Shown here in pieces: positions 44,288-52,986 of a stretch of 64,000 bases of DNA. Numbering within the stretch: the stretch's first letter is position 1; each line of letters begins with the position of its first letter. Made by a program: the position numbers and the translations under genes. Origin of the DNA: an uncultured Vampirovibrio sp. (GTDB lineage Bacteria; Cyanobacteriota; Vampirovibrionia; Gastranaerophilales; Gastranaerophilaceae); assembly GCA_910579975.1 (NCBI GenBank), contig CAJTWU010000005.1:9624-73623 (forward strand), given 5' to 3'. The notes beneath the pieces were generated by a model, which was not told where the DNA came from, did no database searches, and saw only the letters and a program-made list of their open reading frames with translations.

Positions 44288-44956
44288 ATGAACAAAAGAG
44301 CTATCAAGCTAATCCTGGTAATAATAGTTACATTTTTTATAATTTGTCTTATTTTTTCAGGTTTAAAAAATATAAAATTAGATACATTTGTTCCTGCTTC
44401 TGTTATTTTTGTTGTGGACTCATCCGCTTCAAATCAAAAGAATTTGAATGAACAAAAAAAGTTTGTGAAACAGGTTTGCAATCGTTTAGATCCTGAAGAT
44501 GTCATAAAAATTATTCGTGTTTCTGAGGAGGCATATTTAATTTATGAAGGTTCTTCTCATCATACTAAAGCAATTTCTGATTCAATGAATGAGTTTACTA
44601 AATTTGACTCAAAAGACTGGGGAACGGCGTATGGTGTCGGTCTTGATAAAGCCTTAAGTTTTGCTGTTTCAATGCAAAAAGAGGGATATAAACCATCAAT
44701 TATTGTGGTAGGTGATTTAGAAAATGAAGGTGATATAGATAAACAAATTAACTGGAATACTATTCATAATCAGGTTAAATCTGCTTTAGAAAAAGCTCCG
44801 GACTTGGTTATGATGTTCGTTTATGCTCATCCTCAAAAATTGGATGTTGTAAAAACTAAATTATGTCCTGTTTTAGGTGAAACAAAGCTTTTGATTTCTA
44901 CAGATCAGGGTGTTGATAAGATTATAAATAAGTTTTTGACAACAATTGGAAGATAA
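44288..44956 (+). CDS. Membrane-anchored VWA-domain protein
   Basis: 222 residues: one N-terminal membrane helix (LILVIIVTFFIICLIF) and a von Willebrand factor A domain outside. The MIDAS motif is intact: VVDSSAS (D44, S46, S48), with a Thr in WGTAYG and an Asp in VVGDLENEGD. VWA domains bind ligands through a metal ion and often sit in multiprotein assemblies with partner ATPases or FHA proteins. Shine-Dalgarno TTGGAG. The next gene follows after 9 bases, so they are co-transcribed. Confidence 0.82.
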   Translation: MNKRAIKLILVIIVTFFIICLIFSGLKNIKLDTFVPASVIFVVDSSASNQKNLNEQKKFVKQVCNRLDPEDVIKIIRVSEEAYLIYEGSSHHTKAISDSMNEFTKFDSKDWGTAYGVGLDKALSFAVSMQKEGYKPSIIVVGDLENEGDIDKQINWNTIHNQVKSALEKAPDLVMMFVYAHPQKLDVVKTKLCPVLGETKLLISTDQGVDKIINKFLTTIGR

Positions 44957-44965
44957 GAGGTAAAG

Positions 44966-46591
44966 ATGTCTGTTATAGTTGCAAGTAAAAATAATAAAAG
45001 AGTATTTAATCAAGAGCAGATTACAATCGGTTCTGATTTGAACTGTGATTATGTTATGAGTATAGGTGAAAAGTTTTTGATTACACTTCATTATAGGGAA
45101 GAAGACCATAAATGCGTGATTATAAACAGTTCTTGTACTAAAAAACTTTTATATAAAAATGTTCCTTTTGGAGAACGTGCAACTATTTCCAGTGCTGTTA
45201 AGTTTGAGATAGCAGAGTCCGACGATTATCTAATATTGAAAATTGCTGATGTTACAGTACAGGAGCAAATACAAAGAGAAGCTCAAATAGCTTCTATACC
45301 AAATATTGAAACTACAAATGTGAATGTTAACCAATCAAAAGTGCAAATGGAAACAGTGGTGAATAATTCTAATCTTGACCCGAAAGAACAGTTAGAATTT
45401 AGAAAAAAAGGTCTTGAAGAAGCAAGAACAACCATTGTTAAGGAAACAGGTTTTGCAACATATGATTTGAAAAAAAGAATTTCTCTTAATTCAAAAAGTG
45501 CTAACTTTGTCAATGTTGGAATGTTTGTAACTTCTTTTGTTTCAGCTTTTGGAGTTTCTAACTATTTAACAGGGTTAAAAATGGAAGAAACTGCAAACTT
45601 TATACAGCTTCCTATAAATATTAATATATACATATTATTTGGTATTATTATTACTGCTCTATCATTTGTTTTAAAGCAAGGTATATTTTTATATTATCAA
45701 AATAAATCTCATAAAAGTAATGTTTCAGCTCACGCTCAAAACGGCTTGGTTTTAACAGCTACAATTTTTTTCATTGCAGTGTATGTGATTAATTTGATTT
45801 ATTATATTAACATTGGTCCAATGTTTGCTATTTTAATTTCAGCTTTTTTTGTCGGATTGAATGTAATAATGGCTTATGCGGGTGGTTATTTCAAAAACTC
45901 TTCTCATTCAATGAGTTATGTCTTGGATCAATATGAATATCGAGAAGATTTTGAAGCCATTATGCATGATTATAGAACTTGGATTGAAAAATTTGTAAAT
46001 AATTTGAGTAAAAATAAGTTAGAAAATATTAAAGATAGATTATTCAACTTGCAGATAAAATCAGTTGGAGAGATGTTGCTTGGTGTATTAACGGCTCCGT
46101 TTCTTGCTTATGGTGTTTCTAATACTTTAGCTCAATGTTTCCCTGAAGCAGCCGGTTGGATTAGAATTTCCGGATTAAGATTTAGTCCTGTATTTCTTGT
46201 ACTTGCGACATTTTTAATTATTTTTGCATTTTTAGCATTTACAATGGCATTTACCTGTGCAAAGAAAATTCAAGGTTCAAGTGTTATTAAGCAAGACGGT
46301 TTTAGTGATTATTTAAACCATGGTGTTAATATACTTGGGTTACAGGCGGTCCGTAAGCTTGAGAGTGAAAAATCTGCAGCTATGTTTATTGCCTGTTCTA
46401 TTATATTTATTGAATTTACAATGAATGTTTCATATTTTATGACTAATTTTGGAGATGATTTACAGAGTATTTTACTTTGTATAATTGCAGCGCTTGTACC
46501 AACAGCACTTTTAATAGCAGAAACATTTATGTTGAGTCAAACAAAATTCGAAATTTCAGCAATAGAAGATTTGATTACAAAATTAGATTAG
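44966..46591 (+). CDS. FHA-like N-terminal domain fused to a polytopic membrane protein
   Basis: 541 residues. Residues 1-95 have a beta-sandwich layout with ITIGSDLNCDYVM, similar to the start of FHA domains (G-S-x-x-x-C-D), but the canonical SxxH is not evident. After a polar linker with ARTTIVKETG come about eight membrane helices (for example VGMFVTSFVSAFGVSNYL, YILFGIIITALSFVL, FAILISAFFVGLNVIMAYAG, VFLVLATFLIIFAFLAF) with a cytoplasmic helical loop around 310-360. I recognise no family for the membrane part. It forms an operon with the VWA gene and probably the TonB-like gene. Confidence 0.6.
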   Translation: MSVIVASKNNKRVFNQEQITIGSDLNCDYVMSIGEKFLITLHYREEDHKCVIINSSCTKKLLYKNVPFGERATISSAVKFEIAESDDYLILKIADVTVQEQIQREAQIASIPNIETTNVNVNQSKVQMETVVNNSNLDPKEQLEFRKKGLEEARTTIVKETGFATYDLKKRISLNSKSANFVNVGMFVTSFVSAFGVSNYLTGLKMEETANFIQLPININIYILFGIIITALSFVLKQGIFLYYQNKSHKSNVSAHAQNGLVLTATIFFIAVYVINLIYYINIGPMFAILISAFFVGLNVIMAYAGGYFKNSSHSMSYVLDQYEYREDFEAIMHDYRTWIEKFVNNLSKNKLENIKDRLFNLQIKSVGEMLLGVLTAPFLAYGVSNTLAQCFPEAAGWIRISGLRFSPVFLVLATFLIIFAFLAFTMAFTCAKKIQGSSVIKQDGFSDYLNHGVNILGLQAVRKLESEKSAAMFIACSIIFIEFTMNVSYFMTNFGDDLQSILLCIIAALVPTALLIAETFMLSQTKFEISAIEDLITKLD

Positions 46592-46645
46592 AAAATTACC
46601 ATTTAGTATAATGAATTTTAGCTGTGATTTCTTTATTTTAATTAT

Positions 46646-47959
46646 ATGAATGCAGTCAATGAATTACTAGAGGCATATTCTTTTAATACAACTCTTCATT
46701 ATGATAAATGGACTGAAGAGCATAAATATCGGGCTTTAAATGACGGTAATCTTAAACAATGGATTTCTAATATTTTGCCGTGTGAGCTATTAGAGCGCTC
46801 TTTGAAAAAAGCAGTTGAAAGTATTGTATCATTATGTGAATGCACTACTTTTTATCATCATTTCCCGGATAATGTAGTTTCGCCTAACTATGGTGATAAA
46901 TGGGGACGTCTTGCAAATTATATAGAAATAAATAACCGTGCTATAGCTGAAATGCATGGTAATCAAACCAGAAAAGGACTGTTGGGAGCAATAAAAATGC
47001 TTCCTGCAATTCCTCCATCTGCTAAAAGTTGGGCTAATTGTGTTATTCTTTCACAAATTTGGCCGAATATTTATGGTGACGGGTTTAATAAGGCGCCATG
47101 GGAAGAAAATTCAATTTATGGTATAAAACTTGGGGTCGGGTACAGTGAAAATATTGTTGATTTTTCAATTTCTCCCGAAATTCAGTTTCGTGCCTTTAAT
47201 GATCTTGCTCATTTTCGAGGCTTAAAAACAGGGTTTAGAACTGTTATTTCAGAAGATCAGATGAAGGTTTGTGCTCCATATAAGGAAGACGAAGTTTTTC
47301 GTTGGAGCAATCCAGAACACGTAGAACTCTATATTCAGGAAATGGTTAAGCTTGTCAATTTAGGTTTTGAGGCAATTTTTGTTGATTCAGCCAAGCATAT
47401 TGGCGGTTATGACATGGTTAACTATACAGGCGTAGGTGCTTTGCCTGAATATCATCAAATGCAATATATTACAGATGAAATCAGAATACGTTCGGGCTGT
47501 ACAACACTTAGCTTTGTTGGAGAAAAAAGCTCTGATGATTTTGAAAGATATCGTTTAATGGGCTTGAATGCAGGAACTGCATTTGTTAGTGTGGATGACT
47601 TTGAAACAGTTAAACACTGGTCTAATGAACTAAAATTTTCAAGAGATTACGCTCCTGGTGTAGAGGTTTCTAATGATAATACTGAAGGCGGTACACCTTA
47701 TGAGGTTCGCTTGAACAGAATAAGAAATGCAATTTTTGGATTTGAACTTGCAAGTGATAAACTGCCGAGTTTTATGCAAATGGAGGACTTATTTCCATTA
47801 AGATATGATACTAATACACATCATTTAATGATGTGCAATCCTTCTTATTCTCTGGATGGTACACCTGAAAGTCATTGGCGGGAACTGTTTACGAAAGACG
47901 ACGGCAGATTTTACAATCATCAGGTTGGTGAAATTTTTGCTTATGCCTTATTTTTGTAG
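46646..47959 (+). CDS. Diverged GH13-like (TIM-barrel) protein
   Basis: 437 residues, cytoplasmic. No clean family match, but several segments fit a truncated alpha-amylase barrel: HFRGLKTGFRTVISEDQM (barrel strand), LGFEAIFVDSAKHIGGYD (region-II-like with Asp) and TTLSFVGEKSSDDFERYRLMGLNAG (quoted in part; region-III-like with Glu). The Arg two residues before the nucleophile is replaced (FVDSA), so catalysis may be lost or different. An ADP/sugar-binding or related glycosidase role is possible. Good downstream context is lacking; it converges with pncC, overlapping by 12 bases. TATTTT lies 6 nt before the ATG and there is no Shine-Dalgarno. Confidence 0.5.
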   Translation: MNAVNELLEAYSFNTTLHYDKWTEEHKYRALNDGNLKQWISNILPCELLERSLKKAVESIVSLCECTTFYHHFPDNVVSPNYGDKWGRLANYIEINNRAIAEMHGNQTRKGLLGAIKMLPAIPPSAKSWANCVILSQIWPNIYGDGFNKAPWEENSIYGIKLGVGYSENIVDFSISPEIQFRAFNDLAHFRGLKTGFRTVISEDQMKVCAPYKEDEVFRWSNPEHVELYIQEMVKLVNLGFEAIFVDSAKHIGGYDMVNYTGVGALPEYHQMQYITDEIRIRSGCTTLSFVGEKSSDDFERYRLMGLNAGTAFVSVDDFETVKHWSNELKFSRDYAPGVEVSNDNTEGGTPYEVRLNRIRNAIFGFELASDKLPSFMQMEDLFPLRYDTNTHHLMMCNPSYSLDGTPESHWRELFTKDDGRFYNHQVGEIFAYALFL

Positions 47960-48364
47960 AAACTCAAATAAATTTTTTAAAACTTCTTGTACAAACATTT
48001 CTTTCATAAGTACACGAGGAGTTGATGGATTAAGTTGGATTTTGTAAGTTTTGTATTTATCTTTTGTAAAAATGGTTGAATACATTAAACCTACTGGGTC
48101 GCCCGTTGGTCCGGCGTTTCCTGTTGTAGAAATGCAGATGTCTGAATTTGTAAGTTCATGTAAACCTTTTGCCATTTGATAAGCGCATTTTTCGCTCACT
48201 ACTTCATCTTCTCCAACTGTTACACCGAGCATTTTCTTTTTAGCTTCAAGAGCATAAGTTACAAGATTAAGAGTTGTATAAGAGGAGCTTCCTGAAATAT
48301 CAGTTAGTTTTGAGCTTAAAAGTCCGCCAGTACAAGACTCTGCTGTTGAAATAGTTTTAGTCAT
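47948..48364 (-). CDS. pncC: Nicotinamide-nucleotide amidohydrolase (CinA C-terminal type)
   Basis: 138 residues equal to the C-terminal CinA domain: ISTAESCTGGLLSSKLTD (catalytic Ser-Cys region), ISTTGNAGPTGDPVGL (the GxAGP loop). It deamidates NMN to nicotinate mononucleotide in NAD recycling. Free-standing form without the N-terminal molybdopterin-like domain. It shares a base with the ATG/stop of the upstream secreted-protein gene (48364), so these two are translationally coupled. Confidence 0.9.
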   Translation of the reverse strand: MTKTISTAESCTGGLLSSKLTDISGSSSYTTLNLVTYALEAKKKMLGVTVGEDEVVSEKCAYQMAKGLHELTNSDICISTTGNAGPTGDPVGLMYSTIFTKDKYKTYKIQLNPSTPRVLMKEMFVQEVLKNLFEFLQK

Positions 48365-48969
48365 TAATATGTAGTCCTTTTTAATATGACTTTAGAGTGT
48401 TTGTCATATAAATTATGTTTGTACCATACTCCTGTGAATTCTCCATTTGGAGTAAATAAATACTGGTTATCTTTTGAAACATAATAAATTGCGCTAACAG
48501 GTGTTCCTGATACTTTATATTGGATTGTGTAATAAGGGTATTCAGGATATTCTCCAAAGTTAAAATCTACATATATTAAATGTCCTAAAGCATCATAGTA
48601 ATATGATTTTGATACATCTTTTTTGTCTTGGAGAGCATACATATAAATATGTTTTTGTTTTTTATAATAAAAAGCTGAAATATTATAATCTTTATATTCT
48701 TTAAAGCCGGCAGAGGCTGCAAAATAATGTTCTTTATAATTTTTGTCTTTTAATTTATCTTTGAATTGTGAACGAAAACCTTTGATTTTTGTTAGTTCGT
48801 TTTCTTCAAAAATTATATCGCGGACTTCACTTATAATAGCTTCTTTTTCAACATTATTTTTATTTATCCAGTCGTATTGAATGTCTGCAATATAAATATC
48901 GTTGAAATTTGCCATTGCTAGAGATTGTGCAAGCATAAATGCTGTAATAATATATTTTAGCTTTTTCAT
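48364..48969 (-). CDS. Exported protein of unknown function
   Basis: 201 residues with a signal peptide (MKKLKYIITAFMLAQSLAMA). The mature part is Tyr- and Lys-rich and beta-strand rich, with repeated short YxxDxxGHLIYVDF-like segments (YYDALGHLIYVDFNFGEYPE, IYYVSKDNQYLFTPNGEFTG), as in toxin-like or lipid-binding beta-barrel proteins. No family recognised. TGC-TATACT lies 7 nt before the ATG with no Shine-Dalgarno. It is divergent from the DUF374 acyltransferase and coupled to pncC. Confidence 0.65.
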   Translation of the reverse strand: MKKLKYIITAFMLAQSLAMANFNDIYIADIQYDWINKNNVEKEAIISEVRDIIFEENELTKIKGFRSQFKDKLKDKNYKEHYFAASAGFKEYKDYNISAFYYKKQKHIYMYALQDKKDVSKSYYYDALGHLIYVDFNFGEYPEYPYYTIQYKVSGTPVSAIYYVSKDNQYLFTPNGEFTGVWYKHNLYDKHSKVILKRTTY

Positions 48970-48985
48970 AGTAATTAGTATAGCA
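48970..48985 (-). promoter_or_regulatory. Extended -10 promoter giving a leaderless exported-protein gene
   Basis: TGC-TATACT on the minus strand (hexamer 48982-48977), 7 nt before the ATG at 48969. Confidence 0.5.
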
Positions 48986-49004
48986 CATTTTATCGATTTT
49001 ATTG

Positions 49005-49010
49005 TATAAT
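49005..49010 (+). promoter_or_regulatory. -10 box giving a leaderless DUF374 gene
   Basis: TATAAT with 6 nt (TATAGG) before the ATG at 49017, so transcription should begin at or near the start codon. Confidence 0.5.
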
Positions 49011-49016
49011 TATAGG

Positions 49017-49685
49017 ATGGTTAGATTAGTTGACGGGAATAATTTAGGCAAATTAGCCGATTTAGTTTATTCAATATTCAGAATACAAGAGTTTTTTACT
49101 CATATTGTAGAGGTTGAACATCCAAATACAGAACCTTGTATTTATGCAATGTGGCATGCTCACCAGTGCTGTATTCATGGGCTTCAAAACAGAGCTAAAA
49201 CAAATGTTTTGATAAGCCGCTCAAAAGACGGTGAAGTTATTGCGCGTGTAGTAGGTAAGTGGGGATTTAAACTTATACGCGGTTCTAAAGGCAGAAAAGG
49301 TGCTGTAGAGGCTTCTATGCAAATGATAGATGCTCTTAAAAACGGCGAAAACTGTGCAATGATGGTTGACGGTCCGAGAGGTCCGGCTAAGGTTGTGAAA
49401 GACGGAGTTATAAAAATTGCTAAAATGGCCGGTGTTCCAATTGTACCAATTTACTGGTATTCAGAAAACTTTAATTGGTTTAAGCTTCCTTCATGGGATG
49501 GATTAAGAATGCCTATTTTGGATGTTCGATTGATTAATCTTTATGGAAAGCCAATCTATGTTACGGATGATGAAGAAAAAGCAAGGCAGGAACTTCAAGC
49601 GAGTTTAGAAGATTTAGAACGTAGAGCGCCTGAAGCATATAACAAGGTGTATAAATTCGGATTATGGAGAAGAAAACAAAAGTAA
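49017..49685 (+). CDS. Lysophospholipid acyltransferase family protein (DUF374)
   Basis: 222 residues from ATG 49017 (an in-frame TTG at 49002 lies inside the -10 box). The motifs are those of DUF374: MWHAHQ, ISRSKDGEVIARV, GSKGRKGA and MVDGPRGPAKVVKDGVI. The family is related to LpxL/PlsC acyltransferases and is often linked with lipid A or Kdo genes; none are nearby here. No signal peptide; probably a peripheral inner-membrane enzyme. It overlaps the nitrilase gene by 22 bases. Confidence 0.85.
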   Translation: MVRLVDGNNLGKLADLVYSIFRIQEFFTHIVEVEHPNTEPCIYAMWHAHQCCIHGLQNRAKTNVLISRSKDGEVIARVVGKWGFKLIRGSKGRKGAVEASMQMIDALKNGENCAMMVDGPRGPAKVVKDGVIKIAKMAGVPIVPIYWYSENFNWFKLPSWDGLRMPILDVRLINLYGKPIYVTDDEEKARQELQASLEDLERRAPEAYNKVYKFGLWRRKQK

Positions 49686-50476
49686 AACTTCTGGCAATCC
49701 AGCTTGGCTCGGTGATTGCGGATTTGGATGCAAATATAAAAAAAGCAGAAAAGTTATTAGAATATGAGCTTATCAGAAATGCAGCTGATTTTGTTTTTTT
49801 GCCTGAAGTGTGGAGTTGTGGATGGGATTGCTCTTCTTTTGAAAAATGTTCAGAAGATATTAATAACTCGGACTCAATAAAAATGCTCCAAAAAATTGCT
49901 AAAAAGTACAATGTTAATATTATTGGCGGGAGCATTATTCTTAAGGGAATGACAAATAGTTGTCCTGTTATAAATAGAAACGGCGAGCTTGTATGTACGT
50001 ATGATAAAAATCATCTTTTTTCTTACTATGGCTGTGATGAAGGAAAGTATATTACCAATGGTAAAAATCCCGTTATGGTTGAATTAGATGGAGTAAAAAT
50101 CGGGCTTACAATTTGTTATGATATCCGTTTCCCGGAAATTTATCGTGCCTATAGAATAGCCGGTGCAGATATTCTTGTTAATATGGCTGCTTGGGGTGCC
50201 TCTAAAAAAATTCCTTGGGATAGTATGACAACTTCCCGTGCAGTTGAGAACCAGAGTTACTTTGTTGCACTTACACAAACAGGAGAGCTGAGAGATGGAA
50301 CAAGAAATCTCGGGCACTCTATGATTTTGGATTATAAAGGTGATATTATAAAAGAGATTAATGGAATTGAAGGCGGGATTTTTGCTGAAGTTAATCTTGC
50401 CGATATGTATGAATTTAGAGATAAATGCAGAGTTTTGGATGATATAAAAGACTCGTATGAGGTGATAATAAAATGA
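49664..50476 (+). CDS. Carbon-nitrogen hydrolase (nitrilase superfamily, omega-amidase-like)
   Basis: 270 residues with the Glu-Lys-Cys triad: FLPEVWSCGWD (Glu), TYDKNHLF (Lys) and LTICYDIRFPEIYR (Cys), plus GGSIILKG and WDSMTTSRAVENQSYFV. RFPE and the size suggest an amidase such as omega-amidase or a beta-ureidopropionase/Nit2 relative, acting on small cytoplasmic amides. The first ATG overlaps the preceding gene by 22 bases, and its stop overlaps dacB by 4, so the four genes 49017-52658 look like an operon. Confidence 0.9.
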   Translation: MEKKTKVKLLAIQLGSVIADLDANIKKAEKLLEYELIRNAADFVFLPEVWSCGWDCSSFEKCSEDINNSDSIKMLQKIAKKYNVNIIGGSIILKGMTNSCPVINRNGELVCTYDKNHLFSYYGCDEGKYITNGKNPVMVELDGVKIGLTICYDIRFPEIYRAYRIAGADILVNMAAWGASKKIPWDSMTTSRAVENQSYFVALTQTGELRDGTRNLGHSMILDYKGDIIKEINGIEGGIFAEVNLADMYEFRDKCRVLDDIKDSYEVIIK

Positions 50477-51807
50477 AAAAGATATTAATATCATTATTCG
50501 CAATGGCTATGTTTGCTCTCGGAGTAAATGCTAAAAGTGTTAAAACAGATTTTTCAACCGTGTTGAAAGACTCGGGAGTTGATACCGAGTCAATTGCGAT
50601 ATCAATAAAAAGTGCTTCATCTGGTAAAACGATTTATTCTTTAAATGATAAAATACTTATTTCACCGGCTTCTGTACAAAAAGTTTTAACAGTTCCTGTT
50701 ATAGCTGAAACTCTTGGTAAGGATTATGAGTTTTCTACCGAAATTTATTCAAGAGGAAATGGCGTTTATCTTCTTAAACTTGGAGCAGACCCGTATTTAA
50801 CATCAAAAGATTTAAAACAATTGATTTCCAAGGTTGAGCCTGAAACTCAAAGAGTTTATATTGATGATACAATCCTTGACTCTAAAACCTGGGGAGAAGG
50901 CTGGCAATGGGACGATGATATGAATGTGCTTATGCCAAAATTTGGTGCATATAACTTGGATAAAAATCTTATCAAGTTGACAATTATGCCTCCTCAAGAC
51001 GGTAAATGTGCAACTATAATTAATCCGAGCAAGTATCCTCTTGTATTTTTCAATAATATAACCAAAGGAGATAAAACCAAACTGGATATTCATCGTGATA
51101 GTACAATCAGTGAAAATACTCTTGTACTTGACGGGACTATTGCACGTCCTACGACTGTTTATATTCCTGTTAATAATATAAAAAGATATTTTGAACTTCA
51201 AACAAAAATTGCTTTAGAAAATAGAAAAGTTTACTTAAAAACCGGATTAATTTCTGATAAAAAATATGATACGGATAAATTTGAAGATAAAGTTACGCAT
51301 AATATAGACTTTGCTTTAAATGATGTTTTGAAAAATAGCAACAATATGGTTGCAGAAACTATGTTTAAACTTGCGGGTGGTAAATATTGTGAACTTGAAA
51401 CGGGAACTGATAGTTCAGGAATAAAAATGTTTAATGATTATTGTGTTAAACATAAAATTGATAATTCAAGAATTAGAATAGTTGATGGAAGCGGAGTTTC
51501 AAAGAATAATCTTGTTTCAACAAATTTTGTTACAGATTTTTTGCTGGTGAATAAAAATAACAAGATTATGGAAAGTCTTCCAACAGCCGGAGAAGGCACA
51601 CTTACACATAGATTATTTCCTTTAAAAGATAAACTTAGAGCAAAAACCGGTACACATTGTGATATTAGTTCTATTGCCGGTTATTTGACTTCGAAAAGCG
51701 GGAACAAATATGTGTTTTGTATTATTAATAATGATATGAAACTATCAACATCTGATAAAAAAGCTTTAGAGGATTATATTCTTCGTGAAGCGTATTTGAG
51801 ACTCTAA
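50473..51807 (+). CDS. dacB: D-alanyl-D-alanine carboxypeptidase/endopeptidase (PBP4 type, S13)
   Basis: 444 residues with a Sec signal peptide (about residues 1-20). Penicillin-binding motifs in order: SPASVQKVLT (SxxK), SNNMVAE (SxN) and KTGTHCD (KTG), with the domain II/III insert typical of class C PBP4. It trims or cuts peptidoglycan cross-links in the periplasm. Fourfold overlap (ATGA) with the upstream nitrilase and a one-base overlap with xer downstream. Confidence 0.93.
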   Translation: MKKILISLFAMAMFALGVNAKSVKTDFSTVLKDSGVDTESIAISIKSASSGKTIYSLNDKILISPASVQKVLTVPVIAETLGKDYEFSTEIYSRGNGVYLLKLGADPYLTSKDLKQLISKVEPETQRVYIDDTILDSKTWGEGWQWDDDMNVLMPKFGAYNLDKNLIKLTIMPPQDGKCATIINPSKYPLVFFNNITKGDKTKLDIHRDSTISENTLVLDGTIARPTTVYIPVNNIKRYFELQTKIALENRKVYLKTGLISDKKYDTDKFEDKVTHNIDFALNDVLKNSNNMVAETMFKLAGGKYCELETGTDSSGIKMFNDYCVKHKIDNSRIRIVDGSGVSKNNLVSTNFVTDFLLVNKNNKIMESLPTAGEGTLTHRLFPLKDKLRAKTGTHCDISSIAGYLTSKSGNKYVFCIINNDMKLSTSDKKALEDYILREAYLRL

Positions 51808-52658
51808 TGTACGAAATAATTTCTCAATACCTTGAATACTTAGAACTGGAAAAAGGGTTGTCTTCTAATACGATTGATGCCTATAGAAGGGATTTGTACG
51901 ATTTTGCAGCCGGTGTTGAAGATATTGATAAAGTGGATAGGATTACTATAAATTCTTATATAAGGACTCTTAAAGAACGCAAACTTGCGCCAACCAGTGT
52001 AATAAGAAAAGTTGCTTCTCTGCGCGGTTTTTTTAAGTGGACAACATCTATGAACATTTTAGAAAAAAACCCGGCTTCGACTCTTGAGCAGCCAAAAGTA
52101 CCGCAAAGACTTCCTAAAGTTATCTCTTTAAAAGAGATTGAAGAAATTTTTCAGACAAATTTGAAACCTCTTGAGCTTGTGATTATGGAACTTTTATATA
52201 GCTGCGGGCTTCGGGTTTCTGAACTTGTTAATTTAAAAATAAACGATGTGGATTTGGCTTCTAAATATATAAGATGCTTTGGGAAGGGTTCAAAAGAGAG
52301 AATTGTTCCTTTTGGTTCAAAGGCATTGGAAGCAGTTAAAAAATATTTACCTGAACGTGAACTGATTTTTAAAAAATATAATCTTAATTCAAAACGATTG
52401 CTTGTATTAGAAAACGGCCGCTTTATAAACCGTCAGGATGTTTATAATTTAATTCATGAACATGGAAAAATGATTCATAAAAATATTTCACCGCATACTT
52501 TAAGGCATAGTTTTGCAACACACCTGTTAGAAAACGGAGCTGATTTAAGAGTTGTTCAGGAGTTATTGGGGCACAGTGATGTTTCAACAACCCAGCTTTA
52601 TACACATATTAGTAAAAAACGATTAAAGGACGTGTATTTTAGTATTAATAAGGAGTAA
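51807..52658 (+). CDS. xerD: Tyrosine recombinase XerC/XerD
   Basis: 283 residues, the length of a chromosome-dimer resolvase. SAM-like N-terminal domain (YLEYLELEKGLSSNTIDAYRR) and catalytic domain with Arg (SCGLRVSELVNL), Lys (GKGSKERIVPF), HxxR (HTLRHSFATHLL), His (LLGHSDVSTTQ) and Tyr (LYTHI). It is not phage-like in context: it lies inside a housekeeping operon. Whether it is XerC or XerD cannot be told from one copy. No dif-like site was seen in the window. Confidence 0.88.
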   Translation: MYEIISQYLEYLELEKGLSSNTIDAYRRDLYDFAAGVEDIDKVDRITINSYIRTLKERKLAPTSVIRKVASLRGFFKWTTSMNILEKNPASTLEQPKVPQRLPKVISLKEIEEIFQTNLKPLELVIMELLYSCGLRVSELVNLKINDVDLASKYIRCFGKGSKERIVPFGSKALEAVKKYLPERELIFKKYNLNSKRLLVLENGRFINRQDVYNLIHEHGKMIHKNISPHTLRHSFATHLLENGADLRVVQELLGHSDVSTTQLYTHISKKRLKDVYFSINKE

Positions 52659-52675
52659 GGATTAAAATTGTTTAA

Positions 52676-52709
52676 GCCGGATTGCGAGCGGAGACGAAGC
52701 AATCCAGCC
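52676..52709. repeat. REP-like palindromic element
   Basis: CCGGATTGC (52677-52685) and GCAATCCAG (52699-52707) form a near-perfect inverted repeat with loop GAGCGGAGACGAA. The sequence resembles the common genomic repeat family built on GATTGCTTCG/CGAAGCAATC. Its G+C is much higher than the flanks. Confidence 0.55.
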
Positions 52710-52722
52710 ATTTAATTTTATT

Positions 52723-52887
52723 TTAATGTCTGCGCATTAAATCTGAAAGCTTGACATCTTTATTCTTAATAGAAGGTGTTTCTGCTTTTTTTACTTCAAC
52801 AGGTTCTTTGAACTGGGTTAGACCAATTCTTTGCGGTTCTTTTTCGAAGAAAAAGCATTTTTGGATTACATTTATAAAAGCGTTCAT
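52723..52887 (-). CDS. 54-residue small protein
   Basis: From ATG 52887 behind AAGGAGAT to TAA at 52723. N-terminus MNAFINVIQKCFFFEKEPQR is hydrophobic, with a Cys; the rest is polar and ends KLSDLMRRH. No family recognised. The strong Shine-Dalgarno is the best support. A longer upstream reading frame lacks one and would overlap the promoter region of the HEAT-like gene. Confidence 0.55.
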   Translation of the reverse strand: MNAFINVIQKCFFFEKEPQRIGLTQFKEPVEVKKAETPSIKNKDVKLSDLMRRH

Positions 52888-52986
52888 TATTATCTCCTTG
52901 TATTTATTATACATTAAACTACTTTTATACACCAAATCAATAACCCTTGTGCTAAAATAAAGTTGTAAGATAGTCGGAGTCACAAT

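Noticed and set aside
51807..52658. Integrase of a mobile element
   Set aside because: The length, motifs and housekeeping operon position fit XerC/XerD; no phage or plasmid genes are nearby.
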